Part shown: positions 1-9,277 of the stretch, in pieces
How the letters are laid out: the number at the start of each line of letters is the position of its first letter
Position numbering within the stretch: the stretch's first letter is position 1
NCBI RefSeq assembly: GCF_040744945.1
Contig: NZ_CP160453.1
Span: forward strand, 3,472,001-3,536,000
Source of the DNA: Saccharothrix sp. HUAS TT1
GTDB taxonomy: Bacteria; Actinomycetota; Actinomycetes; Mycobacteriales; Pseudonocardiaceae
Length of the DNA: 64,000 bases
Direction: 5' to 3'
Translations under genes and position numbers: made by a program
Notes under the pieces: generated by a model
What the model saw: only the letters and a program-made list of their open reading frames with translations
Told to the model about the DNA's origin: nothing
The model's database searches: none

Positions 1-969
1 CACCTCGGCGTCGTGCAGGGCGAGGTTCATCCCCTTCGCCCCCACCGGCGTGATGATGTGCGCCGCGTCGCCGAGGAGGTACAGGTTGCCGTGGTTCATC
101 GGCTCGACCACGTGGCTGCGCATGTCCAGGATGCGCTTCTCCACGATGCGCCCCTCGGTGAGCTTCCAGTCGGAGTCCCGCAGCGCCAACCTCTTGTGCA
201 GTTCCGCCCACACCCGCTCGTCCGGCCAGTTGTCCACCGTGTCGTCCACCGGGACTTGGAGGTAGTAGCGGGAAACCGTAGAACTGCGGAGCATGTGGCC
301 CGCGAATCCGTCCGGGTGAAGCGCGTAAATCACCTTGTGGGTGGATGGCGGCGCCTCGGCCAGGATGCTCAGCCACTCGATGCCGTGCTGGTGGCTGAAC
401 TCCTGCACCGCGCCCGGCGGGATGCTGCGCCGCGCCACGCCGTGGAACCCGTCCGCGCCGGCGATGAACGAGCAGTCCAGCCGCTCCCGCGTCCCGTCGG
501 CGTTCGTCCAGGTCAGGACCGGTTCGGAGGACTCGATCCGGTCCAGTTCGACGTCCGTGACGGACCACCGGACGTCCCCGGCCTGATCGTCGACGTAGTG
601 CCGCACGAGGTCCTGGACGACCTCCTGCTGCGGGTAGATGTAGTGCGTTTGGCCGTCGTACAACGTGGCGTAGTCCACTTCGTGGGCTTCGCCGTTCACC
701 CGGAATTCGCAAGCGCCGTGCCTGTCCGCCTCTTGGAGCAACCGGTCCGCGAGACCGTGCTCGGTCAACATTTGCACCGCGCGGTGCTCCAGGACGCCGG
801 CGCGGGGCCGGGTCTCGATGTACTCACGGGTGCCTTTTTCCAGCACAACGCAGGGGATTCCGGCTTCGCGGAGCAGGTTCCCCAAGGTCAATCCCGCGGG
901 GCCCGCTCCGACGATGCCAACCGGTCGCCGGTTGCTCTGTACGGCCCATTCCGCGTCAAGATCGCTCAC
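1..969 (-). CDS. pobA: 4-hydroxybenzoate 3-monooxygenase, 3' end cut by window edge
   Basis: FAD flavoprotein of the PobA family, which hydroxylates 4-hydroxybenzoate to protocatechuate with NAD(P)H and O2 in the cytoplasm. The N-terminus has the dinucleotide motif GIVGAGPAG, followed by ETRPRAGVLEH. The middle holds the DG motif (CSFIAGADGFHG), and the visible C-terminal part holds the second FAD motif GDAAH followed by GAKGMNLALHDAEV. About 323 codons are present; the family is usually near 390, so roughly 70 residues lie outside. The GTG at 969 is chosen because a good -10 (TACCTT, 1019-1014) would place transcription start downstream of the in-frame GTG at 1011. It is divergent from the binding-protein gene at 1155. 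Family assignment is firm; substrate is inferred from the family. Confidence 0.9.
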   Translation of the reverse strand, partial: MSDLDAEWAVQSNRRPVGIVGAGPAGLTLGNLLREAGIPCVVLEKGTREYIETRPRAGVLEHRAVQMLTEHGLADRLLQEADRHGACEFRVNGEAHEVDYATLYDGQTHYIYPQQEVVQDLVRHYVDDQAGDVRWSVTDVELDRIESSEPVLTWTNADGTRERLDCSFIAGADGFHGVARRSIPPGAVQEFSHQHGIEWLSILAEAPPSTHKVIYALHPDGFAGHMLRSSTVSRYYLQVPVDDTVDNWPDERVWAELHKRLALRDSDWKLTEGRIVEKRILDMRSHVVEPMNHGNLYLLGDAAHIITPVGAKGMNLALHDAEV

Positions 970-1011
970 CGCATACCCCAACCTCTGGACAGCCTGTGCA
1001 AAGATGCTCAC

Positions 1012-1042
1012 CGAAGGTAGTGGATCAGCCTTCGAGTGTCGG
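1012..1042 (-). promoter_or_regulatory. pobA promoter with overlapping inverted repeat
   Basis: On the minus strand CCGACA (1042-1037) and TACCTT (1019-1014) are 17 bp apart, a housekeeping-like promoter giving a leader of about 38 nt before the GTG at 969. An inverted repeat CGAAGG (1012-1017) / CCTTCG (1029-1034) covers the -10 and spacer and could be the site of a pathway regulator. No regulator gene is visible in the window. Confidence 0.45.
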
Positions 1043-1154
1043 TCGACTGGGGTCTTGCCGACCCGCTCGTGTCACTTTGAGTGGTTCCGCAGCGCCCCCG
1101 TCGCCCGTGCATCCTGCCCCCGCAAAGTCGTCACTCCAACAGGAGATTCCCCCC

Positions 1155-2180
1155 ATGACTCGAAGAGTCGGCCTCTCGGCACGAAGGATCTTCGGCGTTG
1201 TCTCCGCTGTCGCGATGCTCGCCGTCGTCTCCGGTTGCGGCCTGCTCGGTGGCTCCGAGGAGGAGCCCACCAGCGCCGCCGCTGCGCCGGGCAAGGTCGA
1301 GAAGGCCAAGATCTCGCTTGGCCTGCTCCCCATCCTCGACGTCGCGTCGGTCCACGTCGCGATCAAGAAGGGCTACTTCAAGGACGAGGGCCTCGAGGTA
1401 GATGTCAAGATCATCCAGGGTGGCGCCGCGGCCATCCCGGGTCTGATCAGCGGTGACCTCGACTTCAGCTTCGGCAACTGGGTGTCGTTCTTCGCCGCCG
1501 AGGCGAAGCAGGCCGCCCAGGGCGTCGACGGCCTGAAGCTCGTCAGCGACGGGTACCAGGCCAAGCCGGAGATGTTCCTGATCCTCGCCAAGTCCGACTC
1601 GACGATCAAGTCGCCGAAGGACCTGGAGGGCAAGACCATCGCGATCAACACCTTCCGGAACATCGCCGAGCTGACCGCGAAGGCGACCCTGGAGGCCAAC
1701 GACGTCGACCCGGCCAAGGTCAACTTCAAGGAGTTCCCCTTCCCGGACATGGAGGCCGCGGTCCAGAACGGCACGGTCGACGCCGCCTTCATGGTGGAGC
1801 CGTTCATCAGCCGCGCCCAGCGGTCCAGCGGTCAGATCACCGTGCTCGACGCGGCGTCCGGCCCGACCGCCGACATCCCGATCGCGGGCTACGCCACGAC
1901 CGGGAAGTTCGTGAAGGAGAACCCGAACACCGTCGCCGCGTTCCAGCGCGCGATGGCCAAGGGCCAGGCCGACGCCGCCGACCGCCCCACGGTCGAGCCG
2001 CTGCTGGTCGAGTACGCCAAGGTGGACAAGGAAACCGCCAGCCTGGTGCACTTCGGCGAGTTCCCGACGACGCTGGACGCCACCCGGCTGCAGCGCGTCT
2101 CGGGCCTGATGCGAACCTACGGCCTGTTGGAGCAGGACTTCGACGTCGCTCCGATGTTGGTGAGCGGGTCGGGCAGCTGA
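1155..2180 (+). CDS. ABC transporter substrate-binding lipoprotein, NitT/TauT (NMT1/THI5-like) type
   Basis: Extracellular solute-binding protein of 341 aa. It has a basic N-terminus, a hydrophobic stretch and a lipobox (VVSGC, Cys near residue 26), so it should be a lipid-anchored protein outside the membrane. The mature part starts with a core typical of NMT1/SsuA-like proteins (KISLGLLPILDVASVHVAI), contains KSPKDLEGKTIAINTF and the hinge segment DAAFMVEPF. ATG 1155 has the ribosome site aggag at 1141-1145. No permease or ATPase gene is adjacent, so it is an orphan component. Its divergent position next to pobA hints at an aromatic-acid ligand, but that is only inference; sulfonates, nitrate or thiamine precursors are bound by other family members. 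Confidence 0.85.
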   Translation: MTRRVGLSARRIFGVVSAVAMLAVVSGCGLLGGSEEEPTSAAAAPGKVEKAKISLGLLPILDVASVHVAIKKGYFKDEGLEVDVKIIQGGAAAIPGLISGDLDFSFGNWVSFFAAEAKQAAQGVDGLKLVSDGYQAKPEMFLILAKSDSTIKSPKDLEGKTIAINTFRNIAELTAKATLEANDVDPAKVNFKEFPFPDMEAAVQNGTVDAAFMVEPFISRAQRSSGQITVLDAASGPTADIPIAGYATTGKFVKENPNTVAAFQRAMAKGQADAADRPTVEPLLVEYAKVDKETASLVHFGEFPTTLDATRLQRVSGLMRTYGLLEQDFDVAPMLVSGSGS

Positions 2181-2186
2181 GCCGAC

Positions 2187-2214
2187 GGGGGGAGCTCGTC
2201 GCCGGGCTCCCCCC
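2187..2214 (+). terminator. GC-rich hairpin after the binding-protein gene
   Basis: A 9-bp perfect stem (GGGGGGAGC / GCTCCCCCC) begins 6 bases after the stop at 2180. There is no T-run, which is usual for actinomycete terminators. It separates the binding-protein gene from the conservon. Confidence 0.6.
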
Positions 2215-2431
2215 CTCGGGTGTTTCCCGTTCGGGTCGAGGGTGTGAAAAATCGGTGACCGCTGGTTAGCGATCGTTTAGCGCGTCCAGGTGTGGCGCGC
2301 GCGACAATGGCTGATTTGCAAACTACCGGTCACCTCGTCCGAACGGCGGTATGACTCGGCGGATTTTTCCACCAAGATCCACCGGGTTTGTAGGGAAGTG
2401 TCGTTTCACCGGGCTGGGGAGTGTGCTGACG

Positions 2432-5400
2432 GTGCGCGGTCACGACGACCACGCCTCCGGGAGAGATCCGGAGCGGATTCAACTCGACACGGGTGCCGCG
2501 GGAAGCGGTCCACCCGACTCGGGTCCCAGCACAGGCGCCGTGCCCGCCGACCGGGGAGTTTCCCGGTGGCGTCTGCGGAACTGGCGCCTGCGCAGCAAGC
2601 TGGCGGTGGTGCTCCTGGTGCCCGCGCTGAGCACGCTGACGCTCGCCGGGCTGAGGTTGAACACCCAGCTGGACGACGTCGAGCTGTTCGGCCAGGTGCA
2701 GCGGGAACTCCAGCTGTCGGCCCAGGTGGCGGCGGTCTCGAACGCGCTGCAGCTGGAACGGGACGCCGCGGTGTGGTTCGTCGCGGGCGGTCGCGGGGAG
2801 AACCTCCCCGAGTTCCAGACGCGGTCCGGCGAGGTCGACGCCCAGGTCGGCAGGTTGCGCGACGTCGCGGCCTCCACGACCGGCGTCGACGACGCGGTGC
2901 GCGAGTCGTTCCAGAAGTCGCTGGAGTCGCTGGACGGCCTCAACTCGCTGCGGGACACGGTGACCACCACCAAGTACCCCGACATCTCGGTGCACAGCGC
3001 CTACGGCCAGGTCCTGGCCGCGCTCGCCCAGGTGCACCGCGCCACCGCGAGCAGCCTGAGCAACGAGACCATCACCCCGCTGGCCGGCGCCAACCTCGCG
3101 CTGTACGCGGCGAAGGAGCAGCTGACCCAGCAGAACTCGATCCTGCTGTCGACGGCCGAGCGCGGCGAGTTCGCGCCCGGCCAGGTCAACGCCCTGCGCG
3201 CGGCGCAGTCCCGGCTGGACGCGGCGTTCGCCGACTTCGCCACCACCGCGAGCCAGCAGAACCGCCAGCTGCTGTCGGACACCGTGTCCGGTGTGCCGGT
3301 CGACGGCCGCAACTTCCTGGTGCAGCTGGCGCTGGTGCAGCAGGCCGACGCGGGCAAGGTGTCCATTTCGGACGCCGACGTGCTGAGCTTCGGCGAGCAG
3401 ACCGCGGCGCTGCTGCGCGAGGTGTCGCAGGACATCGAGCGGCAGGCCAACCAGGCGTCGATCGACCTGACCGAGGCGGCCCGCGCGTCCGCGTGGCGCG
3501 ACGCGGCGCTGGTCGCGGTCGCGCTGGTGATCGCGTTCGCCCTCATGGCGTTCGTCGCCCGCTCGATGCTGACTCCGCTGCGCGTGCTGCGCCGCACCGC
3601 GCTGGACGTGGCCCGCAACCGCCTGCCGGACGCGATCAAGCGGATCCGGACGCACCGCGACCCGGCCCGCGCCGCGGAAGAGGCGCTGGTGCCGGTGCCG
3701 ATCAACACCACCGAGGAGGTCGGCCAGGTGGCGCGGGCGTTCGACGCCGTGCAGCGCGAAGCCGTCCGCCTCGCGGTCGAGCAGGTGGCGCTGCGCGCGA
3801 ACGTCAACGACATGTTCATCAACCTGTCCCGGCGCTCGCAGGCGCTGGTCGAGCGGCAGATCACCGTCATCGACCGGCTGGAGCAGGACGAGCAGGACCC
3901 CGACCAGCTGGCCAGCCTGTTCGAGCTGGACCACCTGGCCACCCAGATGCGCCGCAACAGCGAGAACCTGCTGGTGCTCTCCGGCACCACGGTCAACCGC
4001 CGGGTCACCCGGCCGGTGCCGATCTCCGAGGTGCTCGGCGCCGCGGTGTCCGAGGTGGAGAAGTACGCGCGCATCCAGATCGCGCCCGCGCCGGAGCTGC
4101 GCGTCCAGGGCCGCGTGGTCAACGACCTCGCGCACCTCATCGCCGAGCTGCTGGACAACGCGACCGCGTTCTCCAAGCCCACCACCAAGGTGACCGTGCG
4201 GGCGATCGAGACCCGGCGCGGCGAGGTGTCCATCCGCATCCACGACCGCGGTGTCGGCATGCAGGAGCAGGACGTCGTCGAGGCCAACACCAAGCTCGCC
4301 GACCCGCCCGAGGTCGACGTGTCGGTGGCGCGCGAGATGGGCCTGTACGTGGTCGGCCAGCTCGCCAAGCGGCACAACATCCGGGTCACGCTGACCAACA
4401 ACGACGACATAGAGGGTGGCGTCACGGCCCAGGTCGTCCTGCCCGTCGACCTGCTGCACCGCGGCCCCGAGCCGGTCGCGCCGCGCCCGGTGCAGGCGGC
4501 GCTGCCGCAGCGCCAGGCCACCCCGCAGCTGGAGGACAGCGGCGTGGGCGTGCTGGCCGGCGTGCCGAAGTGGACGCCGGAGATCCCGCCCGGCGGCTAC
4601 GCGCCGCTGGAGCTGGCCCCCTCGACCGGTCCGCAGGTCGTGCACACGCACGAGGCGGAGTCCGGCGGCTACTTCGAGGTCGAGCAGACCCCGGCCACCG
4701 ACCTGTTCACCGCCACCGTGACCGAGACCGTGCCGCCGCCCGGCGAAGAGGTGCCGGACTACTCCTACCCGCCGGACGCCGCCTACTCCCCGGACGCCCC
4801 CTACTCGCCGGACGCCGCGCGACCGGCGCCGGTCGCGGTCCGGGAGCGGGAGGAGGACGACGCCTCGACCCAGCGGCTGCCGATCTACGAGGACGTGCTG
4901 TCGCGCTGGTTCCAGGGCGGCGAGGCCGAGGCGGGCGTGCACGGCGAGCTGGGCGACCAGCAGCCGGCCGCCGCCACCGCGCCGCCGGAGACCGCGTCGG
5001 AGCGGACGATGTTCGCCGACCGCGCCGAGCTGATGGGCGCCGACGGCCTCGGCGGCCACCACGAGGGCACGGCGTCCGAGCAGACCGCGTACACCGACCG
5101 GGCCGACCTGATCACGCCGCCGGCCCAGGCCGCGCCGGCCGCCCAGGCCAAGCCGACGCCGCCCGCGCCGCGCGGTTCCACCCCGGCGGGCCTGCCCAAG
5201 CGGGAGCCCGCGCCGTCGGCGATCCCGTCGTCCGGCGCGTCCGCGCCCGGCTGGGGCGCCGCGGCGGACGACAGCTGGACGGCGGCGTCCAGCGCGCTCA
5301 AGGCGCCGGTGGACGACACCACGACCGCGGGCCTGCCCAAGCGCGTCCCCAAGGCGCGCCTGATGCCTGGCTCGCTGACCGCGCCCGCGTCCTCGCGCGG

Positions 5401-5644
5401 GTCGGCCCCGACGGCGACCCAGCCCGCGGCGAGCGGCGCCGCGCCCGCCGGGCTCGCCACCGCGATCCCGCCGCGCCGGTCTGCCGACCGGTTGCGCCAG
5501 CGCTTCGCCACCTACCAGCGAGGCGTGCAGCTCGGCCGCCAGACCGGCGACGAGGCCGGTATGCCGTGGGAAGGGCTGTCGCTCGGCAACGAAGACAACA
5601 CCTCCGCCGCCACGGGCGGTAACCAGACCAAGGAGCAGAAGTGA
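2432..5644 (+). CDS. cvnA: Conservon sensor histidine kinase-like protein with nitrate/nitrite-sensor ectodomain
   Basis: Membrane sensor of about 1070 aa that heads a conservon. TM1 (near residues 57-78) and TM2 (near 360-382) flank an extracellular helical region of NIT type. Cytoplasmic parts are a HAMP-like segment, a histidine box ([10 protein letters not shown], near residue 500) and an ATPase domain with [14 protein letters not shown] (N box) and IHDRGVGM (G1). The last 350 residues are Pro/Ala-rich and probably disordered, with repeats of YSPDA. In other actinomycetes CvnA works with roadblock, DUF742 and GTPase partners as a membrane G-protein-like complex. GTG 2432 is preferred because GGGGAG lies 11 nt upstream; an in-frame ATG at 2351 is possible. 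The stop overlaps the next gene by 4 nt. Confidence 0.88.
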   Translation: MRGHDDHASGRDPERIQLDTGAAGSGPPDSGPSTGAVPADRGVSRWRLRNWRLRSKLAVVLLVPALSTLTLAGLRLNTQLDDVELFGQVQRELQLSAQVAAVSNALQLERDAAVWFVAGGRGENLPEFQTRSGEVDAQVGRLRDVAASTTGVDDAVRESFQKSLESLDGLNSLRDTVTTTKYPDISVHSAYGQVLAALAQVHRATASSLSNETITPLAGANLALYAAKEQLTQQNSILLSTAERGEFAPGQVNALRAAQSRLDAAFADFATTASQQNRQLLSDTVSGVPVDGRNFLVQLALVQQADAGKVSISDADVLSFGEQTAALLREVSQDIERQANQASIDLTEAARASAWRDAALVAVALVIAFALMAFVARSMLTPLRVLRRTALDVARNRLPDAIKRIRTHRDPARAAEEALVPVPINTTEEVGQVARAFDAVQREAVRLAVEQVALRANVNDMFINLSRRSQALVERQITVIDRLEQDEQDPDQLASLFELDHLATQMRRNSENLLVLSGTTVNRRVTRPVPISEVLGAAVSEVEKYARIQIAPAPELRVQGRVVNDLAHLIAELLDNATAFSKPTTKVTVRAIETRRGEVSIRIHDRGVGMQEQDVVEANTKLADPPEVDVSVAREMGLYVVGQLAKRHNIRVTLTNNDDIEGGVTAQVVLPVDLLHRGPEPVAPRPVQAALPQRQATPQLEDSGVGVLAGVPKWTPEIPPGGYAPLELAPSTGPQVVHTHEAESGGYFEVEQTPATDLFTATVTETVPPPGEEVPDYSYPPDAAYSPDAPYSPDAARPAPVAVREREEDDASTQRLPIYEDVLSRWFQGGEAEAGVHGELGDQQPAAATAPPETASERTMFADRAELMGADGLGGHHEGTASEQTAYTDRADLITPPAQAAPAAQAKPTPPAPRGSTPAGLPKREPAPSAIPSSGASAPGWGAAADDSWTAASSALKAPVDDTTTAGLPKRVPKARLMPGSLTAPASSRGSAPTATQPAASGAAPAGLATAIPPRRSADRLRQRFATYQRGVQLGRQTGDEAGMPWEGLSLGNEDNTSAATGGNQTKEQK

Positions 5645-6063
5645 CCACCGCAACCGAGGAACTCGAAAACTTCAGTTGGCTGGTCGATGACTTCGTCGCC
5701 CGGGTCGCGGGCGTCGCGCACGCGATCGTGGTCTCCGCGGACGGCCTGTTGCTCGCGTCCTCGGAGCGGTTGCCGATCGACCGCGCCGAACAGCTCGCCG
5801 CCGTCGCGTCGGGCCTGGTCAGCCTGAACCTCGGCGCGGCGCGCTGCTTCGAGGCGGGCGACGTCAAGCAGACCGTGGTGGAGATGGAGCGGGGCTACCT
5901 GTTCCTGATGTCGATCAGCGACGGCTCGTGCCTGGCCGTGCTGGCCGCGCCCAACTGCGACATCGGCCTGATCGGCTACGCCATGACCCGGCTGGTCGAG
6001 CGGGTCGGCGTCCAGCTCACCCCGGAGATCCGCTCGCAGCTGCACGTCGCCATGCGCGGCTGA
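5641..6063 (+). CDS. cvnB: Roadblock/LC7 domain protein of the conservon
   Basis: A 140-aa single-domain roadblock/LC7 protein. It begins with [25 protein letters not shown] sequence followed by LLASSERLP, the usual start of bacterial MglB/CvnB-like proteins, and the fold runs to the end ([19 protein letters not shown]). Roadblock proteins act on small GTPases of the Ras-like type, here presumably the product of the gene at 6111. GTG 5641 overlaps the kinase stop (GTGA), so the two are translationally coupled. The next gene starts only 47 bp downstream. Confidence 0.92.
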   Translation: MTTATEELENFSWLVDDFVARVAGVAHAIVVSADGLLLASSERLPIDRAEQLAAVASGLVSLNLGAARCFEAGDVKQTVVEMERGYLFLMSISDGSCLAVLAAPNCDIGLIGYAMTRLVERVGVQLTPEIRSQLHVAMRG

Positions 6064-6110
6064 GGTCCCACCACCCGGCGAGGTCCTACTACTAGGGAAA
6101 GCAGAGCAAC

Positions 6111-6707
6111 ATGAGCGGTGGCGCTCCCGGACGGCCGGGGTCACCCGCGGCGAGCCTGACCGTCACGTCGACGAAGATCGTGGTGGCCGGCGGGTTCGGT
6201 GTCGGCAAGACGACCTTCGTCGGGTCGGTGTCGGAGATCGTGCCGTTGACCACCGAAGCCGTGATGACCGAGGCCAGCGTCGGCGTGGACGACCTGTCGG
6301 CCACGCCCAACAAGATGACCACCACGGTCGCCATGGACTTCGGCCGGGTCTCGCTGGACAGCGACCTGATCCTGTACCTGTTCGGCACACCGGGCCAGCA
6401 CCGGTTCTGGTTCATGTGGGACGACCTGGTGCGCGGCGCGATCGGCGCGGTCGTGCTGGTCGACACCCGCCGGTTGTCGGACGCGTTCGCCTCGATCGAC
6501 TTCTTCGAGGACCGCGAGCTGCCGTACGTGGTCGGCGTGAACTGCTTCGACGGCCTGCTGCACCACCGCATCGAGGACATCCGCGAGGCGTTGACGATCG
6601 ACGAGTCGGTGCCGATCGTGCCGTGCGACGCGCGCAACCGGCAGTCCACCAAGCAGACGCTGATCACGTTGGTGCAGCACGCGATGCGGCAGCCGACGTT
6701 CGCCTGA
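6111..6707 (+). CDS. cvnD: Conservon GTP-binding protein
   Basis: A 198-aa Ras-like GTPase of the conservon type. G1 is GGFGVGKTT (near residues 27-35), G3 is FGTPGQ, where the usual D of DTPGQ is replaced by F-G, G4 is NCFD and G5 is CDAR. It is expected to switch with CvnA and CvnB at the membrane. ATG 6111 has ggaaag upstream. In four-gene conservons a DUF742 gene (cvnC) sits before this gene; here only 47 bp separate it from cvnB and no such ORF fits. It is convergent with the gene at 6787 across a strong hairpin. Confidence 0.92.
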   Translation: MSGGAPGRPGSPAASLTVTSTKIVVAGGFGVGKTTFVGSVSEIVPLTTEAVMTEASVGVDDLSATPNKMTTTVAMDFGRVSLDSDLILYLFGTPGQHRFWFMWDDLVRGAIGAVVLVDTRRLSDAFASIDFFEDRELPYVVGVNCFDGLLHHRIEDIREALTIDESVPIVPCDARNRQSTKQTLITLVQHAMRQPTFA

Positions 6708-6712
6708 CCACC

Positions 6713-6762
6713 GCGCGCCGGAGGGCCGTCACCGTCGATCCGGTGGCGGCCCTCCGGCGCGC
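6713..6762. terminator. Bidirectional terminator hairpin
   Basis: A 16-bp perfect stem (left arm 6713-6728, right arm 6747-6762) plus an inner ACCG/CGGT pairing, placed between the convergent genes ending at 6707 and 6787. It should stop transcription from both sides. Confidence 0.75.
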
Positions 6763-6786
6763 CGGACCTCGGGGCGCCCCGGTCGG

Positions 6787-7260
6787 CTACACGACCACCC
6801 AGTCCGTCAGCACGGTCGTGCCGTCGACCTCGCACCGGAACCGCACCGGCCCCGCGGGCGGCGGCCCGAGCAGGAACATGCCCAGCTCGTCCAGCTCCGC
6901 CTCCTCCACCGGCCCGGTCGCGGTGACCAGCAGCACCCGGCCCGGCCGGGCGGGCAGCACCTGGCCCGCGACACCCGCCTCGGTCACCTCGACCTGCACC
7001 GACACCCCGTCGGCGTCGAACACGAGCTGCCGCGCGGTCTGCGTCGCCCGCGCCCGCACCGCCAGCTCGGCGTCCAGGATCGAGTCGTAGCTCGTCAGCG
7101 CGATCAGCTCGGCGTCGACCGTGCGCCACGTGTACGCGGCCCGCGCCGCCGCGAGGACGTGCTCGGGCACGGCACGCTCCTCGGCGAGCGCTTCACCCAG
7201 CTCCCGCAGCAGCGCCTCATCGCTTTCCCACCCCGGATCGTCCCTCAACACCGACCACAC
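6787..7260 (-). CDS. Hypothetical protein co-encoded with ECF sigma factor (CHAT/subtilisin locus)
   Basis: A 157-aa soluble protein with no recognised family. The first 70 residues look helical (AAARAAYTWRTVDAELIAL). The rest alternates beta-strand-like segments (VSVQVEVTEAGVAGQVLP, VRFRCEVDGTTVLTDWVVV), which suggests a small beta-sandwich such as a carboxypeptidase-regulatory-like fold. No transmembrane segment or Zn-finger motif is visible, so it is not a standard anti-sigma factor. GTG 7260 directly follows a strong GGAGGAGG; a second GTG at 7251 is possible. It overlaps the sigma gene by 44 nt in another frame, so the two are surely co-transcribed. It may be the partner or substrate of the sigma factor or of the locus proteases; this is speculative. 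Confidence 0.7.
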   Translation of the reverse strand: MWSVLRDDPGWESDEALLRELGEALAEERAVPEHVLAAARAAYTWRTVDAELIALTSYDSILDAELAVRARATQTARQLVFDADGVSVQVEVTEAGVAGQVLPARPGRVLLVTATGPVEEAELDELGMFLLGPPPAGPVRFRCEVDGTTVLTDWVVV

Positions 7261-7852
7261 CTCCTCCTCCGCGCCCCGGCCGCGGGCGGACCAGCCTCAG
7301 CACCGCGGGAGTCTTCCGCAACTTCTCCAAGCACCTGATCCGGGTGGGACCGATGCTGCCCACCGGCATCCCCAGCTCCTCGCCGACCGCCGCGTACCCG
7401 GGCGGCGGGTCCGCCATCAGCTTGAGCAGCAGCACCCGGCACTGCTCGGGCAGCGACCGGAAGCCCTCGCGCAGCGCCTGCCGCCGCTGCGCGGCCTCCA
7501 TCTCCTCGTCCAGGTCCGCGACCGCGTCCTCCCGGCTCGCCGGCTCGTCCTCGGACTGCGGGTCGAACGGCAGGGTGCGCTGCTGCAGCCGCAGCACCCG
7601 CAGGCACTCGTTGCGGGTCGTCGTGGCGATCCAGCCGGGCAGCGCGTCGGCTTCCCGGAGCCTGCCGATCTGCTCCACCAGCCGCAGCCACACCGTCTGG
7701 TTGACGTCCGCCACGTCCGCGGGCCGCAGCCGGTGCCGGTGCACGACCGCCAGCACCAGCGGCGTGTAGCGCTCGACTATCTCGTTCCACGCGCGCTGGT
7801 CGCCCTCCGCCGCCGCGCTCACCAGGTCGGCGATCGGGGATGCAGGGGTCAC
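7217..7852 (-). CDS. ECF-type RNA polymerase sigma factor
   Basis: A 211-aa sigma-70 family protein with region 2 (DQRAWNEIVERYTPLVLAVV, then DVNQTVWLRLVEQ and WIATTTRNECLRVLR) and region 4 (FRSLPEQCRVLLLKLMAD, YAAVGEELGMPVGSIGPTR). It lacks a long region 3, so it is of ECF size. After region 4 there is a basic, Gly-rich tail of about 25 residues. GTG 7852 is preceded by GAGGAGGGG. A possible -10 (TACTGT, 7955-7950) lies upstream. It sits between the subtilisin gene (149 bp upstream) and the hypothetical gene that overlaps its 3' end. No classical anti-sigma gene accompanies it, so its control must come from elsewhere, perhaps from the neighbouring proteases. Confidence 0.85.
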   Translation of the reverse strand: MTPASPIADLVSAAAEGDQRAWNEIVERYTPLVLAVVHRHRLRPADVADVNQTVWLRLVEQIGRLREADALPGWIATTTRNECLRVLRLQQRTLPFDPQSEDEPASREDAVADLDEEMEAAQRRQALREGFRSLPEQCRVLLLKLMADPPPGYAAVGEELGMPVGSIGPTRIRCLEKLRKTPAVLRLVRPRPGRGGGGVVGVEGRSGVGKR

Positions 7853-8001
7853 GTCCCCTCCTCTTGTCCAGGGGATGCCTCGCCTCCGCCCCGGGTGTCG
7901 CCGGCGCGGACCCCTGCCGGGTCACGGACTTCGGACTCTTCGCTGCCACACAGTACGGAGACGCGACGGGCCTGCCAGATACCAGCATCCGCCCGATCGT
8001 G

Positions 8002-9204
8002 TTATTCGACGAGCACCCCGTAGCCCGGGAAGAACTCCGGCTTGCCGCTGAGCAGGGAATTCCGCGCGGCGACCGCGGAAAGACCCTTCGTGGTCATCGT
8101 CGTGGCGATCCGCCCGGCGACGTGCGGCGCCGCGAACGAGGTGCCGAGCCAGTAGGCGAACCGGTCGAACACGTCCGCGGGCAGGCCGGGCAGCTCCCAC
8201 CGGCCGCGGAGGAAGGTGCTGGTCCGGTTGCCGACCGCGCACGCGTCCACCCAGTAGCCGTGGTTGGCGTAGCAGGCGGGCGAACGGCTGCCGTCCAGCT
8301 GCTGCGCGACCGCCGACACGCCGACCACGGTGGGCAGCGCCGCGGGCCAGCTCGGCCGGGCCGTGCCCTGGTTGCCCGCCGAGGCGACCACGACGACGTC
8401 GGCCGGCAGGGTCGCCAGCGCCCGGCGGATCGGCTCGGAGGCGATGTCGTCCTGGGTGAAGCACCCCATCGAGGCGTTGACGACGTGCACCCGCTCGTCG
8501 AACGACGTCACCGCCCGCGCGAAGTCCTCCTCGGTGCCGAGGCCCATCGGGTCCAGCGCCCGCTCCGGGTCGACCCGGACGCCCGGCGCGGCCTGCCGCA
8601 CCACGCCCGCGACGAACGTCCCGTGCCCGCCTTCGAGGGCGAACACGTCGTCGTGCGCGTACGCGGTGTCGACCTCGTCCGCCCTGGTGGCGAACGCGCC
8701 GCCCAGCCACAGCGGGTGGTCCGCGCCCGCGGTCGCCGCGATCCCGGTGTCCACCACGCCGACCACGACGCCCTTGCCGTGCCCGCCCGTGCCCTGCGGC
8801 GGGTCCGCCAGCGGCGTGCCCACCCGCGGCGGCTCGCCCGGGTTGCCGTGCATGTTGCCGCCGTGGCCGACCAGCACGTGGTGCGGCTGCACGAACGGCG
8901 TCCGCTCGCCCGGCCACGTCCGCGGGTCGCGCAGCAGCCGCACGATCGACGGCACGTCGTCGGGGTTGCGCGGCAGCAGGAGCCTGCTCATCCCGGCGAA
9001 GTCTCGGCCCCGGCTGTTCGAGATGTTGTTCTGCGACAGCTTGCGCGAGACCCGGTCGACGTCCTCGGGGATGGTCAGCAGCTCGGCCGCGACGAACAGG
9101 AACTCCCGCCCGCGCTCGGCGTGCAGCCGGTAGGTCTTGTGCTGGAGGATCGCCTGTTGGAACGCTCTTTGGTAGAGCTCCGAGCGGTTCGATGGTTCGG
9201 ACAC
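8002..9204 (-). CDS. Cytoplasmic subtilisin-like serine protease (S8 family)
   Basis: A 400-aa S8 peptidase with a complete triad: Asp152 in GVVDTGI, His194 in GGHGTFVAG and Ser356 in GTSFAAPHVAG, with the oxyanion Asn278 in ASAGNQG. There is no signal peptide or transmembrane segment, unlike most actinomycete subtilases and mycosins, so it should act in the cytoplasm. The N-terminal 110 residues are a separate helical region (YQRAFQQAILQHKTYRLHAE) of unknown role, perhaps a prodomain or docking part. GTG 9204 is divergent from the TPR-CHAT gene across only 73 bp and precedes the sigma gene on the same strand, so the three genes form one locus. Substrate unknown. Confidence 0.88.
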   Translation of the reverse strand: MSEPSNRSELYQRAFQQAILQHKTYRLHAERGREFLFVAAELLTIPEDVDRVSRKLSQNNISNSRGRDFAGMSRLLLPRNPDDVPSIVRLLRDPRTWPGERTPFVQPHHVLVGHGGNMHGNPGEPPRVGTPLADPPQGTGGHGKGVVVGVVDTGIAATAGADHPLWLGGAFATRADEVDTAYAHDDVFALEGGHGTFVAGVVRQAAPGVRVDPERALDPMGLGTEEDFARAVTSFDERVHVVNASMGCFTQDDIASEPIRRALATLPADVVVVASAGNQGTARPSWPAALPTVVGVSAVAQQLDGSRSPACYANHGYWVDACAVGNRTSTFLRGRWELPGLPADVFDRFAYWLGTSFAAPHVAGRIATTMTTKGLSAVAARNSLLSGKPEFFPGYGVLVE

Positions 9205-9277
9205 CGAGGCCTCACAGCAGCGTCGAAGGTGCTGAGCCTGAGCAAGCTACCACAGCGTTGCTGGTAATAATGGGTTC

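Noticed and set aside
13..1020. Long plus-strand open frame opposite pobA
   Set aside because: Arg/Val/His-rich translation without domain features; the minus strand has full PobA motifs with normal GC third-position bias.
2330..5653. 1107-codon minus-strand frame opposite the conservon kinase
   Set aside because: It is the mirror of a GC-rich gene; translation is Gly/Arg/Val/His repeats, and the plus-strand kinase has clear catalytic motifs.
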